Assembly: GCA_018266955.1 (NCBI GenBank) | Contig: JAFDZI010000011.1 | Location: 1-63,898, forward strand | Origin: Bacteroidota bacterium | GTDB lineage: Bacteria > Bacteroidota > Bacteroidia > Flavobacteriales > Weeksellaceae | DNA length: 63,898 nt | Reading direction: 5' to 3' | In this document: positions 17,788 through 25,224 of the stretch, in pieces | Layout: every line of letters begins with the position of its first letter | How positions within the stretch are numbered: the first letter of the stretch is position 1 | Notes under the pieces: generated by a model | What the model was told of the DNA's origin: nothing | The model's input: only the letters and a program-made list of their open reading frames with translations | Databases searched by the model: none | Made by a program: the position numbers and the translations under genes

Positions 17788-17948
17788 AAAATACGCTTAT
17801 GGACAGTCTTATCTTTCAATACATCATCCTTGCGTTGGTTTTTATATTTGCTTGTTATTCCATTTTCAGGATATTGAGAAGAAATTTTGTATCCAAGAAG
17901 AATGGATCCAAAGATAAAGGTTGCGACCGTGGATGTTGTTCTTAAAAA
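17788..17948 (+). repeat. 161-bp direct repeat, copy 1
   Basis: This segment is repeated at 19011-19171 with only two base differences. It contains one complete FeoB-associated small gene and little else. The matching ends at an A-rich stretch on each side. Confidence 0.95.
17799..17945 (+). CDS. FeoB-associated Cys-rich membrane protein, copy 1
   Basis: This 48-residue product (MDSLIFQYIILALV start) has one membrane helix (about residues 5-24), a basic stretch after it (RILRRNFVSKKNG), and a Cys-rich end (KGCDRGCCS). It is of the FeoB-associated Cys-rich membrane protein type, encoded after feoB in many bacteria and thought to help the transporter; the mechanism is not known. It starts 34 bases after feoB. 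It is followed by a terminator and, 1.2 kb later, by a near-identical copy. Confidence 0.85.
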   Translation: MDSLIFQYIILALVFIFACYSIFRILRRNFVSKKNGSKDKGCDRGCCS

Positions 17949-17998
17949 CTGCTTTTTACTATTGCAACCACTGAAAATGAGATTTATAAAATCACGAA

Positions 17999-18036
17999 AA
18001 AGGAGTTAAAATCAGACGATTTCAACTCCTTTTTTG
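17999..18036 (+). terminator. Terminator of the feo operon
   Basis: A stem GGAGTT-AAATC / GATTT-AACTCC with one internal mismatch is followed by TTTTTT at 18030-18035, about 55 bases after copy 1 of the small gene. Confidence 0.75.
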
Positions 18037-18226
18037 TTTATAACGACTGTACTTTTAATAATAATTGAAGTATGTACTGCGCAATACTAATTCAATAAAA
18101 AAGAGCCTTTTCAGATTATTAAATCTCGTAATAGACTCTAGTAAATTATCAGAAAATAAATTTTAGTCAAAATTCTTGGTTTTCCAAAGTCAGCTTTGGT
18201 TTTAGAGTTATTATTAACCCTTAAAT

Positions 18227-18823
18227 TTAAGGAATGTAACTCACCAATTCCCAAGTTTCTTTTTTGTACACATTACTTTGTGGTTGACCACTTAGTGCAT
18301 CATAAGTGTTTAATTTAATCAACACAGGATCTTGAGCAAACCAAAATTCATCTTCTAAGCTATTGTCGTCATGCCCGTCAATTTTTGTTACTACAGTATA
18401 TTCACCAGCAGGCACAATCAAAGAAGTATTTGTGGCCATTACAGAACAAGTTCCGTACAAATAGGGAAACGACTCTCCTACTTGGGCAGGGGTTTTGTAC
18501 CATAAAGAAGCTCCTGTTGCAGACGGTTGGGTGTACCACCAGCCATCAGATTTTTTTTTCAGCGCAATAATTTGTGTTTGACCATCTTGTTCTACTAAAC
18601 TTAACCAGGATGAATTATCATAGGTAATTTCCGTAGCTTTTAAAGTTACATTAAATGTGTCCGTAGTTTGCCCTGCTTCATTGAATCTTGTGATTTTATA
18701 GACCCATTTACTTCCATTTCGAGGTTCGTTGTTAGAAGGTTGAGGTTCATAACCTTCGTCATTTGGATTACAACTTACAATACTTATTAGTCCAATCCAT
18801 AAATAAAAAATAATTTTTTTCAT
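18227..18823 (-). CDS. Lipoprotein of unknown function
   Basis: The 198-residue product has a lipoprotein signal peptide (MKKIIFYLWIGLISIVSC, acylated Cys18). A beta-rich secreted domain follows with repeated aromatic strands (GSKWVYKITRF, KKSDGWWYTQP, EDEFWFAQDP). I recognise no named family. It lies on the opposite strand between the two 161-bp repeats, so it may have been present before the duplication or arrived with it. It is probably attached to the outer membrane or surface. Confidence 0.7.
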   Translation of the reverse strand: MKKIIFYLWIGLISIVSCNPNDEGYEPQPSNNEPRNGSKWVYKITRFNEAGQTTDTFNVTLKATEITYDNSSWLSLVEQDGQTQIIALKKKSDGWWYTQPSATGASLWYKTPAQVGESFPYLYGTCSVMATNTSLIVPAGEYTVVTKIDGHDDNSLEDEFWFAQDPVLIKLNTYDALSGQPQSNVYKKETWELVSYIP

Positions 18824-19010
18824 AACGGTTATTAATTTATTGTTTTACTATAAAACAGGTTAGTTTTTATTAATGGTTAGTTCAAATGTATGAAAATTAT
18901 TAAAACAAATAAGAAAAAACATGAAAAAATTAATACTAAGAAAGGATTATTGTGAATAATATTCTTTTAAAGCCTTAGGGATGTAAGTATTGAAGGCGTT
19001 TTAGTTTAAT

Positions 19011-19171
19011 AAAATACGCTTATGGACAGTCTTATCTTTCAATACATCATCCTTGCGTTGGTTTTTATATTTGCTTGTTATTCCATTTTCAGGATATTGA
19101 GAAGAAATTTTGTATCCAAGAAGAACGGATCCAAAGATAAAGGTTGCGACCATGGATGTTGTTCTTAAAAA
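19011..19171 (+). repeat. 161-bp direct repeat, copy 2
   Basis: This is the second copy of 17788-17948, two substitutions in 161 bases: one silent (AAT to AAC) and one changing Arg to His near the end of the small gene. Confidence 0.95.
19022..19168 (+). CDS. FeoB-associated Cys-rich membrane protein, copy 2
   Basis: The 48-residue product is identical to copy 1 except for one residue (DHGCCS instead of DRGCCS). It keeps the membrane helix, basic stretch and Cys tail. It is separated from feoB by a lipoprotein gene on the other strand, and I see no good promoter directly upstream. It has its own terminator. The very high nucleotide identity, including third positions, means the duplication is recent or maintained by conversion. 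Confidence 0.8.
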   Translation: MDSLIFQYIILALVFIFACYSIFRILRRNFVSKKNGSKDKGCDHGCCS

Positions 19172-19208
19172 ATAATTCCGCATTTCAAAAGAAGTGCGGA
19201 TTATTTTT
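19171..19208 (+). terminator. Terminator after small gene copy 2
   Basis: A stem AATAAT-TCCGCA...TGCGGA-TTATT with a short A-rich loop is followed by TTTTTT. Confidence 0.8.
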
Positions 19209-19228
19209 TAAATATTGATTAGGATTAA

Positions 19229-20011
19229 TTATAAACCATCACCATCCAAAAGGTTTCCTAAACCTCCTAGAATGCTGCCCTCTTCGCCTTTTTTGGTTGT
19301 TCCGTATTGTAGAATTCTACTGGCCAAACGAGAAATTGGCAATGTTTGTATCCAAACTTTCCCAGGACCTTTTAGTTGTGCGAAAAATAAACCTTCGCCA
19401 CCGAAAATGGTATTTTTAATTCCTCCAACAAACTGAATGTCGTAGTGTACATTTTGGGTAAAAGCAACAATACAACCAGTATCTATTTTAAGAATTTCTC
19501 CGGCTTGTAATTCTTTTTCTATTACATGTCCACCGCTATGGACGAAGGTCATACCGTCTCCTTCTAACTTTTGCATGATGAATCCTTCGCCTCCAAAAAG
19601 TCCTGTTCCTAATTTTTTTTGAAACTCAATTCCTACGGCAACTCCTTTGGCAGCACAGAGAAAAGAATCTTTTTGGCAGATAACTTTACCACCCAATTCC
19701 GACAAATCCAAAGGGATTATTTTCCCGGAGTAAGGAGCCGCAAAAGAGACATGTCTTTTGGCGTTGGAATGGTTGGTAAAAATGGTCATAAAAAGGTTTT
19801 CTCCTGTCAACAATCTTTTGCCGGCTGAAAAGAGTTTGCCCATGATTCCTTTTTCGTTTCCATCACCAAACATCGTTTTCATTTGGATGCCATCAGTCAT
19901 CATCATAAAACTTCCTGGTTCGGAAATCACACTTTCATTAGGGTCTAATTCAATTTCTACACATTGCATTTCTTCCCCATGAATTTTGTAATCGATTTCG
20001 TGATTGTTCAT
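19229..20011 (-). CDS. AIM24 family protein (TIGR00266)
   Basis: The 260-residue protein belongs to the AIM24/TIGR00266 family: a beta-rich, double-stranded beta-helix-like fold with regularly spaced glycines. Typical segments are EPGSFMMMTDGIQMKTMFGDG near the N-terminus and FGGEGFIMQKLEGDG and FGGEGLFFAQLKGPG, which form an internal repeat about 75 residues apart. No signal peptide is present. The bacterial function is unknown; the mitochondrial relative affects inner-membrane organisation. It stands alone between the small FeoB-associated gene and thiL. Confidence 0.9.
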   Translation of the reverse strand: MNNHEIDYKIHGEEMQCVEIELDPNESVISEPGSFMMMTDGIQMKTMFGDGNEKGIMGKLFSAGKRLLTGENLFMTIFTNHSNAKRHVSFAAPYSGKIIPLDLSELGGKVICQKDSFLCAAKGVAVGIEFQKKLGTGLFGGEGFIMQKLEGDGMTFVHSGGHVIEKELQAGEILKIDTGCIVAFTQNVHYDIQFVGGIKNTIFGGEGLFFAQLKGPGKVWIQTLPISRLASRILQYGTTKKGEEGSILGGLGNLLDGDGL

Positions 20012-20127
20012 TGTATTATTTTTGGATTATTAGTATCATCATTCTATTTAAAGTTACAAATAGTATTTTTTCATTTCAACAAAAGCATAAAAAAAATTCG
20101 CCTATTCAAAAAGCGAATTTCTATTGT

Positions 20128-21180
20128 TTATTTGTTTAGAAAGGCGTCCCAGCCTTGTGCGGTAATTTGTGAAAGTTCATTGCTTCCTCTGAGTACTAAA
20201 TTATTCCCTTGCGATATATCCACTACATGTCCTATAATACTAAAGTCAGGGTGATTTTTAATTTTCTCGTAATCTTCTGGTGCAATGGTCATGAGTAGTT
20301 CATAATCCTCTCCCCCATTCAATGCACATACCACGGGATTTAAGTTAAATTCTTCGGCGGTGCTTATCGTGAGCGAGTCCATAGGTATTTTTTCTTCATA
20401 AATTCTAAATCCAACTTTGGATTGGTCCGAAAGGTGTAAAATTTCGGATGCGAGCCCGTCAGAAATATCAATCATAGAAGTTGGCGTGATGCCTAGTTCT
20501 ATCAAAGTTTTTTTGATGTCGGTTCTGGCTTCTGGTTTTAGTTGTCGTTCCAAAATGTAGTCATAGCCTTCCATTTCTGGTTGCATGTTGGGATTGGCAA
20601 GATATACGGCGTGTTCTCTTTCCAGGATTTGCAATCCTAGATAAGCACCTCCAAGATCGCCAGTGACCACCAATAAGTCGTTTGCTTTGGCTCCATTTCT
20701 TTTCACTATATTTTCTTCATTTTCTATTCCTATTGCGGTAATACTGATGACCAAACCTGCGTTGGAGCTCGTGGTGTCCCCTCCCACTAAATCAACTTTA
20801 TACCTTTTGCATGCCAAGGCAATCCCCGAGTAAATCTCGTCTAGAGCTTCCACTGGAAAACGATTGGACACTGCAATGGAAACCAAAATCTGTGTAGGTG
20901 TGGCATTCATCGCAACTATGTCGCTTAGGTTAACTACCACAGCCTTGTATCCTAGGTGCTTGAGAGGCACATATCCCAAATTAAAGTGTACACCTTCGGT
21001 TAAAAAATCGGTACTGATGACTACCTTTTTTCCATCGGGATTGATGATTGCGCAATCGTCACCTATTTTACTTTCGGTAGAAGAGTTCTGGATTTCGAAG
21101 TTTTCTATAAGTCTTTTAATGAGTCCGAATTCACCCAAAGCGGATATTGGTGTTAAATCAAGGTTCTTGTCTTCAAGCAT
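20128..21180 (-). CDS. thiL: Thiamine-monophosphate kinase ThiL
   Basis: ThiL phosphorylates thiamine monophosphate to thiamine diphosphate, the last step of cofactor synthesis. The 350-residue sequence has the PurM/AIRS-type fold: GEFGLIKRL near the start, IGDDCAIINPDGKK, DLVGGDTTSS, and a C-terminal NGGEDYELLMTI segment. I chose ATG 21180 (MLEDKNLDL). A longer in-frame start at 21231 falls inside a well-matched promoter and would encode an odd hydrophobic extension. The leader would be about 15 nt. No thiamine riboswitch is visible in that short leader. Confidence 0.93.
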   Translation of the reverse strand: MLEDKNLDLTPISALGEFGLIKRLIENFEIQNSSTESKIGDDCAIINPDGKKVVISTDFLTEGVHFNLGYVPLKHLGYKAVVVNLSDIVAMNATPTQILVSIAVSNRFPVEALDEIYSGIALACKRYKVDLVGGDTTSSNAGLVISITAIGIENEENIVKRNGAKANDLLVVTGDLGGAYLGLQILEREHAVYLANPNMQPEMEGYDYILERQLKPEARTDIKKTLIELGITPTSMIDISDGLASEILHLSDQSKVGFRIYEEKIPMDSLTISTAEEFNLNPVVCALNGGEDYELLMTIAPEDYEKIKNHPDFSIIGHVVDISQGNNLVLRGSNELSQITAQGWDAFLNK

Positions 21181-21201
21181 GATAGAGATTTTATTTGGTT
21201 G

Positions 21202-21232
21202 CAAAATTAGAAAAATAAAAAGCGACCACAAA
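21202..21232 (-). promoter_or_regulatory. thiL promoter
   Basis: On the minus strand TTTG (21229-21232), 19 bases, then TAATTTTG (21202-21209). This is a full match to the Bacteroidetes form, and it fixes the thiL start at 21180. Confidence 0.85.
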
Positions 21233-21400
21233 AGTGAAGATATTGAATGTTATTTTAGGAAAAAGCATAATATTTTATCAATGGTAAAATGTTTGGTTGA
21301 TGAATAGAGTTAAAAGTGTCTATTCATGGCTTGTGTGCCGTATATGGATGTTTTAAGGCAGAAAAAAATCAGCAAAACTTATCAACATTAAGGCAAAAAG

Positions 21401-21415
21401 TGGGTAAAAGTGGGC
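21401..21415 (+). promoter_or_regulatory. Probable MraZ operator (two TGGGN boxes)
   Basis: TGGGT (21401-21405) and TGGGC (21411-21415) are separated by exactly 5 bases. This is the spaced TGGGN direct repeat bound by MraZ upstream of its own gene in other bacteria. A third, degenerate box (AGGCA) lies 10 bases further up. The second box covers the expected -33 position of the promoter. Confidence 0.7.
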
Positions 21416-21435
21416 AACTTATTGAAATAAATATC

Positions 21436-21443
21436 TAATTTTG
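21436..21443 (+). promoter_or_regulatory. -7 box of the mraZ (dcw cluster) promoter
   Basis: TAATTTTG matches TAnnTTTG and ends only 6 bases before the ATG at 21450. Transcription would start at or very near the start codon, so the mRNA may be leaderless. Confidence 0.65.
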
Positions 21444-21449
21444 TCACAA

Positions 21450-21914
21450 ATGATGAATTTCTACGAGACATATGAGTGCAAGATAGACGACAAAGGGAGG
21501 ATGAAATTCCCATCTGCGTTGATTAAGTCGTTGAAAATCACAAATGAAAATTCTTTTGTGGTCAAACGGTCTGTGCATCAAAAATGCTTAGAAATTTACC
21601 CCAAAGAACCTTGGGAAAAAATGATGGCAAAAATAGGAAAGCTAAATCGGTTGGTGAAAATAAATGCCGATTTTATCCGAATGTTTACTGCCGGAGTCAA
21701 AAATATAGAGCTTGACGCATCCGATAGAATGCAGATACCTAAAGATTTGAAGGCTTATGCTGAACTGAACAAGGAAATTGTGATTTCTGGTGCTGGCGAA
21801 ATTCTTGAAATTTGGGATAAATCGTGCTATGAAAGCTTTATGAATGCTACTGAGCCAGATTTCTCTGAGCTTACAGAAAAAGTAATGGGCGAAATTGATT
21901 TTGGTGAAATCTAA
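21450..21914 (+). CDS. mraZ: Transcriptional regulator MraZ
   Basis: MraZ is a ring-forming DNA-binding protein with two AbrB-like SpoVT domains that represses its own division and cell-wall operon. The 154-residue product (MMNFYETYECKIDDKGRMKFP) shows the first domain signature (DDKGRMKFPSAL) and a second near residues 85-115 (IELDASDRMQIPKDLKAYA). I prefer ATG 21450 (or 21453) to the TTG at 21441, because the TTG lies inside the promoter's -7 box. Two TGGGN boxes just upstream support autoregulation. It opens a 16-kb plus-strand gene run. Confidence 0.93.
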   Translation: MMNFYETYECKIDDKGRMKFPSALIKSLKITNENSFVVKRSVHQKCLEIYPKEPWEKMMAKIGKLNRLVKINADFIRMFTAGVKNIELDASDRMQIPKDLKAYAELNKEIVISGAGEILEIWDKSCYESFMNATEPDFSELTEKVMGEIDFGEI

Positions 21915-21961
21915 TCGCAGGAAAAGTCATTTTTTACAACCTACATAAACTCGATACTATT

Positions 21962-22864
21962 TTGGACACAACATATCATAACCCAGTTTTGCTAATGAAA
22001 AGCGTTGACGATTTGGTGACAAATCCCGACGGAATCTATGTGGATTGTACATTTGGCGGTGGCGGACATTCCAGAGAAATCCTCAAAAGACTTTCACCCA
22101 ATGGAAAGCTTTTTTCTTTTGATCAGGATTTGGATGCACTAAAAAATAGTATAGACGATTCTCGATTTACACTGATCAATCAGAATTTCAGATTTTTAGA
22201 AAATTCTTTACTCATGTATGGGATAAGCCAGGTAGATGGGATATTGGCAGACTTGGGCGTTTCTTCCCATCAGTTTGATGAAGCAGAAAGAGGATTTTCC
22301 ATCCGGACCAATGCGCCATTGGATATGAGAATGAATGCTTTGCAAGGGTTAGATGCAAAGAAGGTGGTCAATGATTATGAAGAAGAGCAGTTAGCGGATT
22401 TATTTTATTATTATGGAGAATTAAGAGAAGCTAGAAAACTGGCTCGTGAGATTGTCCGAGAAAGAAAAAATAAAAGTATAGAAACAACAGATGACCTAAA
22501 GAAAGTTTTTTCCTACATTCCCGCACATAAGCAAAATAAATTTTTTGCGCAGGTTTTTCAGGCCATCAGAATTGAGGTAAATCAAGAATTAGAAGTGCTT
22601 AAGGAAATGCTACAACAAGCATACACTGTGCTTAAGCCACAAGGTAGATTGGTGGTGATTTCCTATCATTCTTTAGAAGACCGATTGGTGAAGCGGTTTT
22701 TGAAAAATGGTATGTTCCATGGAGAACCGGAGAGAGATATCTATGGGAATTTTCAAAAATCTTTCGATTTGTTACAATCCAAAGCAGTTGTACCAGACCA
22801 ACAAGAGATTGAAACTAACTCCAGAGCTAGGAGTGCAAAATTAAGAACAGGAATTAAATTATAA
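21962..22864 (+). CDS. rsmH: 16S rRNA (cytosine(1402)-N(4))-methyltransferase RsmH
   Basis: RsmH methylates N4 of C1402 in the ribosomal decoding centre using S-adenosylmethionine. The 300-residue protein has the family start YHNPVLL, the SAM-binding loop VDCTFGGGGHS (residues 29-39), and the C-terminal SYHSLEDRLVKRF and NSRARSAKLR motifs. The start codon is TTG at 21962. The next ATG would remove the conserved N-terminus, so TTG is accepted. It is the second gene of the dcw cluster, 47 bases after mraZ. Confidence 0.95.
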   Translation: MDTTYHNPVLLMKSVDDLVTNPDGIYVDCTFGGGGHSREILKRLSPNGKLFSFDQDLDALKNSIDDSRFTLINQNFRFLENSLLMYGISQVDGILADLGVSSHQFDEAERGFSIRTNAPLDMRMNALQGLDAKKVVNDYEEEQLADLFYYYGELREARKLAREIVRERKNKSIETTDDLKKVFSYIPAHKQNKFFAQVFQAIRIEVNQELEVLKEMLQQAYTVLKPQGRLVVISYHSLEDRLVKRFLKNGMFHGEPERDIYGNFQKSFDLLQSKAVVPDQQEIETNSRARSAKLRTGIKL

Positions 22865-22873
22865 TAGACCACA

Positions 22874-23245
22874 TTGGCAAAAAAGCAAAAATATAAACCA
22901 CAAAAGAAACTCACCTTTGTTGATATCATCAAAGGGAATTTTCTTAATCGTGATGAAGTTACCATTCATTACAAATATTATCTTTTGTTGTTTGGGTTAA
23001 TGATAATTATTATTTACAGCAACCATTTGGTAAGTAAAAAAATTGAATTGGTGAATGACCTAAAAGAGAAAACCGAAGAGTATAAATCCAGAAATGCCTA
23101 TGCTCAGAGCAAATTAATAAAAGTAAGAATGGAATCTGAGCTCAGTAAAGAAATGATTTCGGACTCCTTGATGTCTTTGGATCGGCATCCACATAAGTTG
23201 TTAATAAAATTAGACAGTACAAAAAACCATGGCAGTGCAAAGTGA
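22874..23245 (+). CDS. ftsL: Cell division protein FtsL-like
   Basis: FtsL is a single-pass divisome protein that, with FtsB and FtsQ, controls septal wall synthesis. The 123-residue product has a basic cytoplasmic N-terminus (MAKKQKYKPQKK), one membrane helix (about 36-52, LLLFGLMIIIIYSNHLV) and a periplasmic coiled coil (about 55-100). Identification rests on this topology and its place between rsmH and ftsI. The start is TTG at 22874, 10 bases after rsmH. Its end overlaps ftsI by 17 bases. Confidence 0.85.
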   Translation: MAKKQKYKPQKKLTFVDIIKGNFLNRDEVTIHYKYYLLLFGLMIIIIYSNHLVSKKIELVNDLKEKTEEYKSRNAYAQSKLIKVRMESELSKEMISDSLMSLDRHPHKLLIKLDSTKNHGSAK

Positions 23246-25220
23246 ATTTGAAGTAAAGCGCAAAAATACGCTAAAGTGGGGCTACCTTTTCGCAGGGGTG
23301 GCTGTTCTTGTATTTATTGCTTTTCTGGTCAGAATTTTTCAATTGCAAAACACCAATGTAGAGGAAATAAAAAACGATTATATAAACAAAAACTACAGAG
23401 AGGCTACCCTAAAAGCGGCTCGTGGTAATCTATATGCATCGGACGGAACCATTCTGGCAACAACCGTTATGCGATACGATGTTTATTTGGATTTCAAAAC
23501 AATTAAAGACACCGTATATTCCAACAATATAGGCCCTTTAACCGACTCTTTGAATGCTCTTTTTGGAAAACCGAGAGCTTATTACAGACAAATTCTTGAC
23601 CAACAAAAAGCCAAAAAAAATCAGTATTACCGATTGGTAAAAGGTTTGGATTTTGATCAATACGACAGGTTAAGAAAATTTCCAATTTTCAAAAAAGGAA
23701 AACATAAGGGCGGATTTATTGTCGAAAGAAGGTACAAAAGAGAGTTGGCAACGGCAGAAATTGGTGCCGGAACCATTGGCATGGACAACGGAGAATACAA
23801 ATCTGGATTGGAGGCTGCTTTTTCCAAATATTTATCCGGAACCGATGGCAAAAGATACGAACAAAGGGTAAATTCTTCAGAATGGAAGCCTATAGATTAT
23901 TGGAAAGTAAAAGAACCTGTGGATGGGCAAGATGTATATACAACACTGGATCTTAGGATTCAAGATATTGCCAACTCCGCTTTGGAAAAGCAATTAATCA
24001 ATTTCAATGCAGAACACGGAAGTGTAGTAGTAATAGAGGTTAGTACCGGTAAAGTTCGGGCAATGGTCAACCTCAAAAGAACCGAACCTGGAGTGTATGT
24101 AGATGCCTATAATTATATTTTAAAAGATGGGATAGAACCCGGCTCTACCTTTAAGACAGTATCTTTATTGGCTGCCATGGACGATGGCTTCATCGACGAG
24201 AACACCACAGTAAATGTAGGAGGCGGATCTTGGGTCTATGGTGGACAAAGAATAAATGACGGACATGGAGGGGGTACCTATGAAATATCTGATGTTTTGG
24301 CTAAATCCAGTAATGTGGGAACCGCTAAACTCATCACTAAATATTATGCAGAAAAACCTCAAATTTTTATTGATCATTTAAAAAGATGGAAAATGTTTGA
24401 TAGAATGAATTTGGAATTGCCCGGAATAACCAAACCTTTTATCTATACACCCGAACATAAAAGATGGAATGCCGCTACTCTAGCCTCCATATCTTACGGT
24501 TACTCTACCAATTTCAATTTATTGCAATTGGCCACTTTCTATAACGGAATTGCCAATAAGGGAACCATGCTGAAACCCTTATTTATAGATAAAATAATGA
24601 AAGACGGGAAGGTGACCTACGAAGCAAAACCAGAAGTAATGGTGAAAAAAATGGCATCTGAAAATGCCATCACGATGATGACTCATGCCCTTACCAAAGC
24701 CGTGGAAAAAGGAACCGCCAAAAGTATCTTTACTCCAAACTTGAAAATGGCAGGAAAGACAGGAACTGCCCGTTTCGAATATTGGTTGCCTGGTCCTAGA
24801 AAATACCGTGCTTCTTTTGCTGGATTTTATCCTGCAGATAATCCTAAATATACTTGTTATGTTATGGTAAGCGAGCCCGATGTATCGAAAGGATTTTATG
24901 GCGGGTCTGTCGCAGCACCTGTATTTAAAGAAATTGCAGGAAAAACCTTTCTGAAAACGCCGCAGAATATTGAAAAAGAAATTTTGGTGGAAAGAAAAGT
25001 CGATCTAAGTAAAATGATAGAACCTAATGTGAAGGTCGCCATACACAATAAACAAATGCCAAATGTGGTAGGATTGATAGGAAAAACAGTAATACCACAA
25101 TTAGAAAACAAAGGATACAGAGTAAGCTATAAAGGGGTTGGTAGGATTATAGAGCAATTTCCGGCCATGGGAACAACCATTGGAGACAACCAAAAAATTT
25201 ATCTAAGATTACAAAACTAA
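23229..25220 (+). CDS. ftsI: Septal peptidoglycan transpeptidase FtsI (PBP3) with PASTA domain
   Basis: This class B penicillin-binding protein cross-links peptidoglycan at the division site with FtsW. In 663 residues there is one membrane helix (about 17-37), a dimerisation/pedestal domain, and the transpeptidase domain. The domain has catalytic S306 in STFK (306-309), SSN (360-362) and KTG (509-511). A C-terminal PASTA domain (about 605-663) begins MPNVVGLIGK, a feature common in Bacteroidota and Gram-positive division PBPs but absent from E. coli FtsI. It overlaps ftsL by 17 bases and murE follows after 4. Confidence 0.95.
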   Translation: MAVQSEFEVKRKNTLKWGYLFAGVAVLVFIAFLVRIFQLQNTNVEEIKNDYINKNYREATLKAARGNLYASDGTILATTVMRYDVYLDFKTIKDTVYSNNIGPLTDSLNALFGKPRAYYRQILDQQKAKKNQYYRLVKGLDFDQYDRLRKFPIFKKGKHKGGFIVERRYKRELATAEIGAGTIGMDNGEYKSGLEAAFSKYLSGTDGKRYEQRVNSSEWKPIDYWKVKEPVDGQDVYTTLDLRIQDIANSALEKQLINFNAEHGSVVVIEVSTGKVRAMVNLKRTEPGVYVDAYNYILKDGIEPGSTFKTVSLLAAMDDGFIDENTTVNVGGGSWVYGGQRINDGHGGGTYEISDVLAKSSNVGTAKLITKYYAEKPQIFIDHLKRWKMFDRMNLELPGITKPFIYTPEHKRWNAATLASISYGYSTNFNLLQLATFYNGIANKGTMLKPLFIDKIMKDGKVTYEAKPEVMVKKMASENAITMMTHALTKAVEKGTAKSIFTPNLKMAGKTGTARFEYWLPGPRKYRASFAGFYPADNPKYTCYVMVSEPDVSKGFYGGSVAAPVFKEIAGKTFLKTPQNIEKEILVERKVDLSKMIEPNVKVAIHNKQMPNVVGLIGKTVIPQLENKGYRVSYKGVGRIIEQFPAMGTTIGDNQKIYLRLQN

Positions 25221-25224
25221 TATC

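Noticed and set aside
21181..21231. Longer ThiL start (MWSLFIFLI...)
   Set aside because: It lies inside a full-match promoter and encodes a hydrophobic stretch unlike ThiL.
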